DNA of 17,977 nt, from assembly GCA_000433415.1 (NCBI GenBank), contig FR890443.1, forward strand, positions 908-18,884, written 5' to 3'. Origin of the DNA: Clostridium sp. CAG:448. GTDB taxonomy: Bacteria; Bacillota; Clostridia; Oscillospirales; CAG-272. Positions 1 to 6,950 of the stretch are shown in pieces. The notes beneath the pieces are model-generated. The model saw only the letters and a program-made list of their open reading frames with translations. It was not told where the DNA came from and ran no database searches. The position numbers and the translations under genes were made by a program. Numbering within the stretch: the stretch's first letter is position 1; every line of letters starts with the position of its first letter.

Positions 1-643
1 CCGTGATATATTTCCCGCCATAGAAGAGGAAAGAACCGGTGTAGTAGTGCAGGTTGGCGGGTAGCGTCGCGTTGCTGTTTCTGCCGCCAAGCCAGATATA
101 GGTGTCATCGGCATAGGCGTTTTCGATTTCTTTGCCGTCTACATAGGTGATCCCGTTGACAAAATCAATTTTTACGGTTTGTCCCCCCGTTGCTATGACA
201 CGCTTGACCAACGGCTCGTTCAGCGTTTCGCCGGTTTGGTGGAAGACCACAATATCACCGCTTTTCGGTGTATAGAACACGTCGGAAATCAGCAGCATCT
301 GTCCGTTTTTCAGCGTTTGATTCATGGAATCACCGTTGACGCGACACAGTCTTGCGGCAAAGGAGAAGAGCAGAACCACGGCACAGACGGAGAACGCAAA
401 GATCTCCAGATAGTCGAAAATGGTACTGACAACGCCGGATTCCTCCTTTTGCGTCTTTTGCAGAATCGGGAGAATCGTTTCGGACGACACCTCCGCATTT
501 TCTTCACCATTGTTGTTTTCTTTGTCCGCTGTATCCGGCATTTCGGATTCCCCGTCGGCTGCAGTCGGTGTACCGGACTGTATATCCGATTCGGCGGATT
601 CTTCCCGGGAGGTCTGATCCCGGTCTTTTTCCAGATCGTCCAT
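1..643 (-). CDS. lepB: Type I signal peptidase (S26 family), 3' end outside window
   Basis: Membrane serine protease that removes signal peptides from exported proteins; partial, with 214 residues visible from the start. Residues 1-70 form a long, acidic, low-complexity cytoplasmic tail, followed by one membrane helix (about 78-97). The catalytic serine sits in NGDSMNQTL (Ser106) and the general-base lysine in LVKRVIATGG (Lys147), the expected S26 boxes B and D. The C-terminal box with GDNR lies beyond the left edge. ATG at 643-641 is 2 bp after the stop of the phosphoglycerate mutase gene, and its GGGG ribosome binding site lies in the last codons of that gene, so the two are very likely co-transcribed and translationally coupled. 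The acidic tail is longer than in most Bacillota SipS-type enzymes. Family assignment is firm from the two catalytic boxes; which of possibly several paralogues it is cannot be told. Confidence 0.92.
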   Translation of the reverse strand, partial: MDDLEKDRDQTSREESAESDIQSGTPTAADGESEMPDTADKENNNGEENAEVSSETILPILQKTQKEESGVVSTIFDYLEIFAFSVCAVVLLFSFAARLCRVNGDSMNQTLKNGQMLLISDVFYTPKSGDIVVFHQTGETLNEPLVKRVIATGGQTVKIDFVNGITYVDGKEIENAYADDTYIWLGGRNSNATLPANLHYYTGSFLFYGGKYIT

Positions 644-645
644 AT

Positions 646-1863
646 TTATTCCCCTTTCACCATCAGGTTCATCAGCTCGAAACCGTCGGGGAGATAGTAT
701 CCTGTCGACGCGCCTGCCGCCTCCGAGAAGACCTCGGTTCCTTTGTGCGCACAGTCGGAGCAGTAGAGGAAAAAGGGAACCGGGTTTGAAGTGTGTGTGC
801 GCAGGCGGATCGGTGTCGGGTGATCCGGCAGAACCAGAATTCTGAAATCTTCTCCGGTGGATTCCAGGTAAGCGAGAACCGGTGCAAGAATTTTCTTGTC
901 TATCAGTTCGATGGAAAGCACTTTGTTTTCGATTTCCGCACGGTGACCGCATTCATCCGGTGCCTCGACATGTACATATACATAGTCCGAGCCGTCCCGG
1001 AAAGCGGAAATTGCCGCCGCGGCTTTTCCGTCATAATTGGTATGGACGTTTCCGGTTGCCCCGGGAACGTTGACCGTTTGCATACCGGCACAGATGCCGA
1101 TTCCTTTGATCAGATCAACGGCGGAAATGACGGTAGCGTCCAAACCCCATTTTTCTTTGAAAGAGGGAAGCTGCGGCTTTCTGCCCGGGCTCCACAGCCA
1201 AGCGGAATTTGCAGGGCGCAGACCGCGTGCGCGGCGTGCTTCGTTGATCGGGTGATGATTGAGAATGTCGTAACTCTGCTTCATCAGGGCAAGGAACGGG
1301 GCGCCCCCGTCTTCTTCTTTGGGCAGATAATCGCGAATGACACGTCCGGGAATGTCATGCGGGCGCATAAAGTTGTAGTGTTCGTCACCGCCGTGCCAAA
1401 GAATGCAATGCCGGTAGCTGACGCCGGTATAGAAGGTTCTCTGCGCGTTTCCGAGCGCATCCTGTAAAGCATGGATTAGCACATCCGCTTCCTCGGTGGA
1501 AATTTCATCTGCGCTGTGGTCGATCATCACGCGATCCTCGTAGCAATCCTGCTCTTCCGACAGCGTGACCAGATTGCAGCGATATGCGGTCTGATCCGGC
1601 TCCATCGTCAGCCCCATGCTGACTGCCTCCAGCGGGGAACGTCCGTGCGAATAGATTTTCGGGTCGAAGGAAAGGATTGCCATGTTGGCGGTATCGCTTT
1701 CCGGCACCATGCCGTCGGGAACATTGAGAACCGTGCCGACAAGAGATTTTTTTACAAGCATATCCATGGTGGGTTTGTCGGCGGCTTCCATGGGGGTGCG
1801 GTTTGCAAGCTCCGCGATGGGCTCATCCGCCATGCCATCCGGGATCAATACAAGGTATTTCAT
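646..1863 (-). CDS. apgM: Cofactor-independent phosphoglycerate mutase, archaeal (ApgM) type
   Basis: Predicted to interconvert 3- and 2-phosphoglycerate in the cytosol without 2,3-bisphosphoglycerate, using two metal ions. It belongs to the alkaline phosphatase superfamily. The start MKYLVLIPDGMADEP holds the first metal aspartate (Asp9); VPESDTANM carries the phosphorylated serine (Ser56); HVEAPDECGH (298-307, Asp303 and His307) and PDHPTP...THT (346-358, Asp347, His348, His357) supply further metal ligands. The length of 405 aa is normal for this group. A subgroup of this family has been proposed to act as homoserine kinase when next to threonine genes; no threonine gene is visible here, so mutase is the default call. 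ATG at 1863-1861 has AGGTGG just upstream and an excellent promoter. It is the first gene of a pair with the signal peptidase. Confidence 0.9.
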   Translation of the reverse strand: MKYLVLIPDGMADEPIAELANRTPMEAADKPTMDMLVKKSLVGTVLNVPDGMVPESDTANMAILSFDPKIYSHGRSPLEAVSMGLTMEPDQTAYRCNLVTLSEEQDCYEDRVMIDHSADEISTEEADVLIHALQDALGNAQRTFYTGVSYRHCILWHGGDEHYNFMRPHDIPGRVIRDYLPKEEDGGAPFLALMKQSYDILNHHPINEARRARGLRPANSAWLWSPGRKPQLPSFKEKWGLDATVISAVDLIKGIGICAGMQTVNVPGATGNVHTNYDGKAAAAISAFRDGSDYVYVHVEAPDECGHRAEIENKVLSIELIDKKILAPVLAYLESTGEDFRILVLPDHPTPIRLRTHTSNPVPFFLYCSDCAHKGTEVFSEAAGASTGYYLPDGFELMNLMVKGE

Positions 1864-1898
1864 AAGTGTACCACCTGTTCATTATGATATTCGAAATC

Positions 1899-1927
1899 AT
1901 TATACCATATTTTCCTGATCACTACAA
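1899..1927 (-). promoter_or_regulatory. Sigma-A promoter of apgM-lepB
   Basis: Read on the minus strand: -35 TTGTAG (1927-1922), 17-bp spacer, -10 TATAAT (1904-1899) with TG one base upstream (extended -10). It lies about 35 bp before the apgM start. The -10 half is part of an inverted repeat shared with the divergent promoter at 1982-2010. Confidence 0.8.
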
Positions 1928-1981
1928 GCGCAAATCCGCATAAATTTTGAAAGAATTCACAAATTTTCTTCGCCCCATTTG

Positions 1982-2010
1982 TTGAAATCCGTACGCGAAT
2001 ATGGTATAAT
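1982..2010 (+). promoter_or_regulatory. Sigma-A promoter of the membrane-anchored unknown protein
   Basis: -35 TTGAAA (1982-1987), exactly 17 bp, -10 TATAAT (2005-2010) with an upstream TG (extended -10). It diverges from the apgM promoter; the two -10 regions are about 100 bp apart and are mirror images over 13 bp. Confidence 0.82.
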
Positions 2011-2040
2011 CAATGGGAGAGGAAAGGAGGTCTGCCTCTG

Positions 2041-2721
2041 ATGGAAGAGAAAAGAAGCGCAAGAGAGGAAACACGCAGACTGAAACGGATCATTGTTGTC
2101 GTTTTATGCTGTATGGTGGCATTTATTGTGCTGTACCTGGTGCTTTCCAATGTGATTGCGTCAAACAAAAAGGACGACGGGGAAGACAACTTTGTCGGAC
2201 GGAAATATACAATCATTTACCATGATACGGTGGCTGACAACGATGTGATGAAGGACCCGGATTATCTGGGGCTCAACCGCGGTATCTGGTATTATAATAC
2301 CCCTGCCGACGGGGAGGGGATTGCACTGGAGGACCGGACCAAAGGGGATTACGGTCAGCCGGTGGAATTACTGTATGACTATCTGCATACAGTCATTGCA
2401 GGGGATGCGGAAACCTACAATACGTATTTCAGCGATTATTACTTTGCCAAGGACGGCAATGAACCGAAAAAGCATTTTTATCAGCAGGAGTTATACGGAA
2501 ACGGAGGAATCCGGATCCGCGAGATGCAGCGTGCCGTCCGGAAAACGGATGAAAACGGAAAAATCTATACGCAGTATGATTATACCGTGACCTTCATGAT
2601 TCACAAAAACAACGGGACCTTTATGCTGATCGACAGCGATGCGGAGGTGACTTTGTATTATGTCATTTCGGATATTTCCGGGGAGTATAAAATTGACAAT
2701 GTATTGAAATACAGGCAATGA
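2041..2721 (+). CDS. Membrane-anchored protein of unknown function
   Basis: 226 aa; I do not recognise a family. A short, strongly basic N-terminus (residues 1-16) is followed by one hydrophobic helix (about 17-39), then a hydrophilic domain to the end. This predicts a type II anchor with the C-terminal domain outside the cell. The outer part is rich in Tyr, Asp and Gly and reads like a small alpha+beta domain, with several strand-like Tyr-rich stretches near the C-terminus. No cysteines or catalytic motif stand out there. The start is supported by AGGAGG 10 nt upstream and by a consensus promoter. No good terminator follows. The next gene, nfeD-like, has its own strong promoter, so this is probably a single-gene unit. 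It could be a cell-envelope or substrate-binding accessory protein, but nothing in the sequence decides this. Confidence 0.8.
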   Translation: MEEKRSAREETRRLKRIIVVVLCCMVAFIVLYLVLSNVIASNKKDDGEDNFVGRKYTIIYHDTVADNDVMKDPDYLGLNRGIWYYNTPADGEGIALEDRTKGDYGQPVELLYDYLHTVIAGDAETYNTYFSDYYFAKDGNEPKKHFYQQELYGNGGIRIREMQRAVRKTDENGKIYTQYDYTVTFMIHKNNGTFMLIDSDAEVTLYYVISDISGEYKIDNVLKYRQ

Positions 2722-2780
2722 TATGCACAAAATACTTTTCTTTGTGATCATTTAATTCTAATTTATTTTTTGGAATCTTA

Positions 2781-2809
2781 TTGACAATCACATGAATGCG
2801 TGATATAAT
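2781..2809 (+). promoter_or_regulatory. Consensus sigma-A promoter of the NfeD-SPFH pair
   Basis: Perfect TTGACA (2781-2786), 17-bp spacer, perfect TATAAT (2804-2809). It sits 44 bp before the start of the NfeD-like gene. A perfect match at both hexamers implies strong constitutive transcription. Confidence 0.9.
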
Positions 2810-2853
2810 GATATCATCATACTGGGTCCGGTTACGGACGGAAAGGAGAGAGT

Positions 2854-3297
2854 ATGGATCTGACAATGACGTTGGTCTGGCTGGGCGTTTTTCTGCTTTC
2901 CATCTTCTTGGAGGCGCAGGCGCCGGTATTGACTGCCATTTGGTTTTTTCCGGGTGCGGTGATCTGCATGGTGCTCGCCATTTTTGGGGTGCCGCTGTGG
3001 GTACAGCTTGTGGTGTTCTTTGCCGTTAGCGCAATTCTGCTTTTGCTGACCAAGACCGTGTTCAAGAATCGGTTCAAGAAGAACAATCCCACGATTGCCA
3101 CAAACTGTGAAACCATGGTCGGACAGGTCGCCATCGTAGAGGAGTACGTGGATAACCTGGAAGCAACAGGCGCCGCAAAGTACAAGGGTCAGCTTTGGAC
3201 TGCCAGGATGGAAGACGATAGTCAGCATGCGCAGATTGGCGATCAGGTTGAAATCATCCGGATCGAGGGCTGTAAACTGATCTGCCGGAAAAAGTAA
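2854..3297 (+). CDS. NfeD-like membrane protein (short form with C-terminal OB-fold)
   Basis: 147 aa membrane protein of the NfeD family, whose short members partner with SPFH/stomatin proteins. Three hydrophobic segments cover about residues 4-20, 24-45 and 48-67, followed by a soluble C-terminal domain (about 80-147) with the beta-rich pattern of the NfeD OB-fold (GQVAIV...GAAKYKGQLWTAR...GDQVEIIRIEG...L). It lacks the ClpP-like protease domain of long NfeD proteins, so it corresponds to the short type. AGGAG lies 5 nt upstream of the ATG. The SPFH gene follows after 52 bp with no terminator, so the pair forms an operon. Its likely role is in organising membrane microdomains together with that partner; the exact function in this organism is not known. 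Confidence 0.88.
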   Translation: MDLTMTLVWLGVFLLSIFLEAQAPVLTAIWFFPGAVICMVLAIFGVPLWVQLVVFFAVSAILLLLTKTVFKNRFKKNNPTIATNCETMVGQVAIVEEYVDNLEATGAAKYKGQLWTARMEDDSQHAQIGDQVEIIRIEGCKLICRKK

Positions 3298-3349
3298 CCA
3301 CCCCCTTTTGTGACACAACCGAAAAAACAATTGAAGAAAGGAAAGTACT

Positions 3350-4363
3350 ATGTTCAATTATCTTTTTGCCCGCACCGCCGCTATGGCGACAGAGAACGGC
3401 GGTTCCAACGCCGGTGTTGTGCTTGCCATCCTGCTTGCGATTGTCGGTGTTATCGTCCTGATTATCATTATCAGCAACATGCATGTTGTCTCACAGGCAC
3501 AGGCATATGTCATTGAGCGCCTCGGCGCCTACCATACCACATGGCACAAGGGCTTCCATATGAAGCGCCCCTTCTTTGACCGGATTGCCAAGAAGGTGAA
3601 CCTGATGGAACAGGTTGCCGATTTCCCGCCCCAACCGGTCATTACGAAGGATAACGTCCGTATGCAGATCGATACCGTCGTATTCTTCCAGATTACCGAC
3701 GAAAAGCTGTTCTGCTACGGTCATGCAACGCCGATGGCGGCAATCGAAAACCTGACCGCCACAACTCTGCGTAACATTATCGGTGAGATGGAATTGGACA
3801 ACACTCTGACCTCCCGTGATGTTATCAACACCAAAATGCGCGCCATTCTGGACGAAGCAACCGACCCGTGGGGAATTAAGGTTACCCGTGTCGAGCTGAA
3901 GAATATCATCCCACCGCGTGAGATTCAGGATGCAATGGAAAAACAGATGAAGGCGGAACGAGAACGCCGTGAGTCCATCCTGAAGGCAGAAGGTGAGAAG
4001 AACGCCGCGATTCTGGTTGCAGAAGGTCAGAAGCAGTCCATGATTCTGAATGCGGAAGCCGAAAAATCCGCACGGATTCTGCGCGCGGAGGCAGACAAGG
4101 AGTCCCGTATCCGTGAGGCGGAGGGTCAGGCGGAAGCCATCCTGAAAGTGCAACAGGCAACCGCAGACGGTATCCGCATGGTCAATGAGGCGAATCCCTC
4201 TGCTGCCGTGCTGACATTGAACAGCCTGGAGGCGTTCAAATCCGCAGCCAACGGTCAGGCGACCAAGATCATCATTCCCTCCGAAATTCAGGGAATTGCG
4301 GGCCTTGCAAGTGCTTTGACCGCCATTGCCGCACCGCAGAACGGCGAAGGCAAGCAGGCTTAA
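3350..4363 (+). CDS. SPFH/Band 7 (stomatin/QmcA-like) membrane protein
   Basis: 337 aa. One N-terminal membrane helix (about 22-42) is followed by the SPFH domain (about 44-200; note QAYVIERLGAYHTTWHKGFH and PPQPVITKDNV, typical of the stomatin/slipin group). A long Ala/Glu/Lys-rich helix (about 195-285) then carries tandem units of about 11 residues of the type ILKAEGEK / ILVAEGQK / ILNAEAEK / ILRAEADK, as expected for the oligomerising coiled coil. The C-terminus is short, with a hydrophobic stretch near 310-325. Such proteins form large membrane-bound ring assemblies that scaffold lipid microdomains and modulate membrane proteases. The NfeD partner gene lies directly upstream. AAAGGAAAG precedes the ATG. 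A later ATG at residue 12 would also keep the helix, but the first has the better ribosome binding site. Confidence 0.93.
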   Translation: MFNYLFARTAAMATENGGSNAGVVLAILLAIVGVIVLIIIISNMHVVSQAQAYVIERLGAYHTTWHKGFHMKRPFFDRIAKKVNLMEQVADFPPQPVITKDNVRMQIDTVVFFQITDEKLFCYGHATPMAAIENLTATTLRNIIGEMELDNTLTSRDVINTKMRAILDEATDPWGIKVTRVELKNIIPPREIQDAMEKQMKAERERRESILKAEGEKNAAILVAEGQKQSMILNAEAEKSARILRAEADKESRIREAEGQAEAILKVQQATADGIRMVNEANPSAAVLTLNSLEAFKSAANGQATKIIIPSEIQGIAGLASALTAIAAPQNGEGKQA

Positions 4364-4386
4364 AGAGTATCTGTAAAACATGCCGC

Positions 4387-4420
4387 GTGCCGGATGTCGC
4401 TGTGACATCCGGCACTTTGT
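4387..4420 (+). terminator. Intrinsic terminator after the NfeD-SPFH operon
   Basis: A 12-bp perfect stem, GTGCCGGATGTC paired with GACATCCGGCAC, around a 5-nt loop. It is followed by a modest T-rich tail (TTTGTATAT). It begins 24 bp after the SPFH stop codon. Confidence 0.8.
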
Positions 4421-4486
4421 ATATAGGGGACGCAAAAAAGGAACCGCCGCGCGAGCATCTGCATAATTAGCGGTAAAATTGAAATC

Positions 4487-4516
4487 AGCCACCACGATTT
4501 TCGCGGTGGCTTTTTA
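4487..4516 (+). terminator. Second intrinsic terminator, plus strand
   Basis: AGCCACC pairs with GGTGGCT around a loop with an inner CG/CG pair, followed by a T tract. No gene is visible between this and the terminator at 4387-4420; it may be a back-up terminator or the remnant of a lost gene in the 4421-4486 stretch. Confidence 0.65.
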
Positions 4517-4532
4517 ATATGCAGAAACCAAA

Positions 4533-4562
4533 GAAAAGCCCCGCACGAGGCGGGGCAAAAAA
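4533..4562 (-). terminator. Terminator of the XRE regulator gene
   Basis: A 7-bp GC stem, GCCCCGC / GCGGGGC, with 5-nt loop (4538-4556). It starts 6 bp after the stop codon of the minus-strand regulator. A-rich and T-rich flanks on both sides could let it work in both directions. Confidence 0.75.
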
Positions 4563-5375
4563 TTATTCCGCAAGCAATGTTTCAATTTCTTTTCGTTGTT
4601 CGTTTGTGCACTCATAAACAGTAGCTTTGAACCATTTGTTTTCAATGAAATCTTCTTCAAAAGCATCCATTACTTTTAGTGCAATCCCGAATTGAGAATT
4701 GGCTTTTTCAAGTTCACCGTTTTCTTTTAAACGCTTACCCACGACAATCAGCATATCGATCAAATCCTCTGCGGAAAGATTTTTCTGCTTTTGTGCCGCC
4801 TCATAGCTATCCTCTCCGTCTAAAAGGGATGCCATTAACTCCAATTTAGAAAAATAAATTTCGGGGATGACTTCAAGAGTGGGCTTGACTAAATCATTCT
4901 GACCGTTTTCCTTATAGCACAATGCAAGAATTCGACAAGCATCATATTTCACGGAATCATCCTTGGTAGACTCAATGAGGGTTTTGCAAAGAGTGATTAC
5001 CTCATCTGCTCTCGTTTGATAATCCAATGTATAAAGCAGATTGTTCAATATAATGTCATTGCCGGGGAATCTCTGCAAGCCTTCGCGCAAAATACGTTCC
5101 GATTCTGCTCTATCGGTGAAACGGTATTTATATGCTTCATGACAGATTGCTTCAGCTTGTTTTTCCGTTTCAAATAGATTAAAATCAAAGAGCTCGTCTG
5201 TGGAAATGCCAAAGAAGGATGCAATAGCAGGAATCATAGTCACGTCCGGCATTGTATTTCCATTTTCCCATTTCGAAACAGCTTGAAAAGATACCCCAAG
5301 ATAGTTGGCCAAAACTTCTTGAGATATGTTTTTCTGATTTCTTAACGATTTTATTTTTTCTCCAAGTTTAATCAT
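4563..5375 (-). CDS. XRE-family HTH transcriptional regulator with helical C-terminal domain
   Basis: 270 aa. The N-terminal Cro/C1-type HTH spans residues 5-62 (LGEKIKSLRNQKNISQEVLA, then LGVSFQAVSKWENG, the classic recognition-helix region). The remaining 200 residues are all-helical and TPR-like (repeated Ala/Leu/Glu-rich segments), a common architecture in gut Clostridia, where the tail probably mediates oligomerisation or senses a partner. The reading frame is open 19 codons further upstream. The ATG at 5375-5373 is chosen because GGAGG lies 8 nt before it and the upstream extension would overlap the promoter -10. No functional neighbour is evident; the gene is a single unit with its own promoter and terminator. 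The target is unknown. A dyad over its promoter suggests autoregulation. Confidence 0.87.
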   Translation of the reverse strand: MIKLGEKIKSLRNQKNISQEVLANYLGVSFQAVSKWENGNTMPDVTMIPAIASFFGISTDELFDFNLFETEKQAEAICHEAYKYRFTDRAESERILREGLQRFPGNDIILNNLLYTLDYQTRADEVITLCKTLIESTKDDSVKYDACRILALCYKENGQNDLVKPTLEVIPEIYFSKLELMASLLDGEDSYEAAQKQKNLSAEDLIDMLIVVGKRLKENGELEKANSQFGIALKVMDAFEEDFIENKWFKATVYECTNEQRKEIETLLAE

Positions 5376-5420
5376 TGTTGTTCCTCCAAATTGTTTTGGA
5401 TCAGCGCTTATCCTATTACT

Positions 5421-5448
5421 ATTATAGCACATTGTTGCTTAAAAACAA
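5421..5448 (-). promoter_or_regulatory. Promoter of the XRE regulator with overlapping dyad
   Basis: Minus strand: -35 TTGTTT (5448-5443), 16-bp spacer, -10 TATAAT (5426-5421), preceded by TG (extended -10). An inverted repeat ATTGTT-N7-AACAAT (5431-5449) covers the -35 and spacer; it is a plausible operator for autorepression. Confidence 0.7.
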
Positions 5449-5498
5449 TAACTCATTTGGAGAGAAATTTTCTAACATTGGTTGAGCTTATTTACTTT

Positions 5499-5735
5499 CC
5501 CGACACTCGCGTACGGGGCAAGCATAGCGCATGGCAGTCCACCGCGCCAAATCGGGCAGAAGCCCGAATCCACCATCCGCAGAAGAACGGCTCACAAAAG
5601 CCTTCCTCCGGGAGGAAGGGGGACCGCGATAGCGGTGGAAGGAGCCTGCGGAACTTTAAGTTCGCGCGCGCTTTATTGTAACGCACTCTCCCTCAGTCGC
5701 CTGCGGCGACAACCCCCTCCCGGAGGGAGCCTTTT
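5499..5735. repeat. Compound palindromic intergenic repeat element (REP/MITE-like)
   Basis: This GC-rich block fills most of the gene-free stretch 5433-5852. Its right part (5597-5735) is built from two related modules in opposite orientation. Module A (5597-5646) has a 19-bp palindrome with arms CCTTCCTCC/GGAGGAAGG, then a hairpin ACCGC-GATA-GCGGT, then GGAAGGAG. Module B (5735-5687, minus) has AAAAGGCTCCCTCCGGGAGG, then GTCGCC-GCA-GGCGAC, then TGAGGGAG. The left part (5499-5596) adds a hairpin CGGGC-AGAA-GCCCG. It has no convincing coding potential. Its layout resembles the interspersed palindromic elements seen in many gut Clostridia genomes; copy number cannot be assessed from one window. 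Confidence 0.6.
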
Positions 5736-5744
5736 CTAAGTTCA

Positions 5745-5790
5745 CATCAATAGAAAAACACCACCAAAGAAAATTTCTTGGTGGTGTTCG
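5745..5790 (-). terminator. Terminator of the five-gene minus-strand operon
   Basis: A long stem, AACACCACCAA / TTGGTGGTGTT extended by GAAA/TTTC with one bulged A (5757-5788). On the minus strand it is followed by TTTTTCTATT. It lies about 65 bp beyond the oxidoreductase stop codon, with a weaker hairpin (CTCTGC / GCAGAG, 5797-5815) in between. Confidence 0.82.
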
Positions 5791-5852
5791 TGTTTTCTCT
5801 GCTAAAGTTGCAGAGGCGACGGCCCCTTTTTTTTAGTGGGAAGTCCGAAAAA

Positions 5853-6929
5853 TCAGACCGATCCGGTCAGATCGATTTCATGTCCCGCATCGGAGGAGTC
5901 ATAGATTGCCTGCATCATGCGGGCAGTGAGGATGACGGAATCGATATGGGAGGGAAGCTTCTCGCCGGTGCGGATGCAGCGGATGAAGGAGTCGATCTCG
6001 TTTTGGAACATATTGACGCTTTCATAGACCGGTGTTTCATCGCACAGCTTACCGTCTTTGACACCGTAAACCGTGAAGTTCCCGCCGTATTGCAGACGGA
6101 TGCCCGCCTTATCGCCTAGAAAATCGATGTAGCATTCGTTGGGACCGATGTTTTCCGCCCACGCGCCGTTGAGTGTGATGGTGGGACCGCCGGTACGGAT
6201 AAAGCCGGTTACGCTGTCATCCACGTCGTATGTACCGTTGAGATTTTTGGTGTTTTCTGCCCACATACCTTCATAGACATAGTTCTGCATGTCTTTTCCC
6301 AACTTGCAGAACGCTTTGCCGGAAACAGTCAGCGGAGTGGGGTCGCCGGTGCAGTACATGACAATATCCAGGTAATGAACGCCCCAGTCGATCAGCGCGC
6401 CGCCGCCTGCAATTGCCTTGGTCGTGAAGGCGCCGCCCAGTCCGGGAATGGAACGGCGTGAACGGAAGGAAACGTACACATGGTAAACCTCTCCCAGTTC
6501 GCCGGCGGCGATTAGGTCACGGATTTTGTTGACGGCGGTGTTGAAGCGGTTTACCACACCGATATTCAGCACCTTGCCGGTCTCGTGCTGAACTTCCTGC
6601 ATCATTTTTGCCTCGCTGTAAATGCGTGCGGCAGGCTTTTCGCACAGCACGTTTTTGCCGGCGCGCAGAAAATCGCAGGCAATGGTGGAATGCATCAGGT
6701 TGGGGGTGCAGACCGATACTGCTTGGATTTCGGGATCATGCAGGATCTCGTGATAGTCGTAAACGGCAGTTCCGCAACCGTACTTTTTGACGGCTTCATC
6801 TGCACGTTCCGGAATGATATCGCAGAAATACTTGATTTCGGCGTCCGGACAATTCAGGTAGGAGGGAATGTGTGCTGCATTGGCAATGGTGCCGCACCCG
6901 ATGACGGCAACTTTGATCTTTTCGCTCAT
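5853..6929 (-). CDS. Gfo/Idh/MocA family NAD(P)-dependent oxidoreductase
   Basis: 358 aa, normal for the family. The N-terminal Rossmann fold (1-125) has the dinucleotide loop VIGCGTIANAAHIPSY (9-24) and the EKP motif (97-99) whose lysine helps catalysis. The C-terminal alpha/beta domain carries GGGALIDWGVHYLDI (175-189), with the Asp181 and His185 typical of the active site. These enzymes oxidise or reduce a sugar, inositol or related polyol hydroxyl with NAD(P). The substrate cannot be read from the sequence. It is the last gene of the operon, 21 bp after the aminotransferase gene, with AAGGAG before the ATG. Pairing with an aminotransferase might suggest amino-sugar or keto-sugar chemistry, but the neighbouring Lrp regulator points to amino acids; both are inference. 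Confidence 0.9.
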   Translation of the reverse strand: MSEKIKVAVIGCGTIANAAHIPSYLNCPDAEIKYFCDIIPERADEAVKKYGCGTAVYDYHEILHDPEIQAVSVCTPNLMHSTIACDFLRAGKNVLCEKPAARIYSEAKMMQEVQHETGKVLNIGVVNRFNTAVNKIRDLIAAGELGEVYHVYVSFRSRRSIPGLGGAFTTKAIAGGGALIDWGVHYLDIVMYCTGDPTPLTVSGKAFCKLGKDMQNYVYEGMWAENTKNLNGTYDVDDSVTGFIRTGGPTITLNGAWAENIGPNECYIDFLGDKAGIRLQYGGNFTVYGVKDGKLCDETPVYESVNMFQNEIDSFIRCIRTGEKLPSHIDSVILTARMMQAIYDSSDAGHEIDLTGSV

Positions 6930-6950
6930 GTTGATAACTCCTTCTTTTTT

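Noticed and set aside
793..1467. Plus-strand open frame opposite apgM
   Set aside because: Antisense shadow; the protein is not family-like and the opposite strand holds a full enzyme with all catalytic residues.
2726..2746. Hairpin CACAAA/TTTGTG after the membrane-anchored unknown gene
   Set aside because: AT-rich 6-bp stem with a 9-nt loop and no adjacent T tract; too weak to call a terminator.
3957..4160. Possible DNA-level tandem repeat in the SPFH gene
   Set aside because: The periodicity is at the protein level (about 11-residue coiled-coil units) and is normal for the family.
5376..5432. 19-residue N-terminal extension of the XRE regulator
   Set aside because: It would cover the promoter -10 and lacks a ribosome binding site; MIKLGEKI is the normal HTH start with GGAGG before it.
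5391..5739. Small open frames within the palindromic element
   Set aside because: They arise from the GC-rich repeat, have no ribosome binding site, and several overlap each other on both strands.
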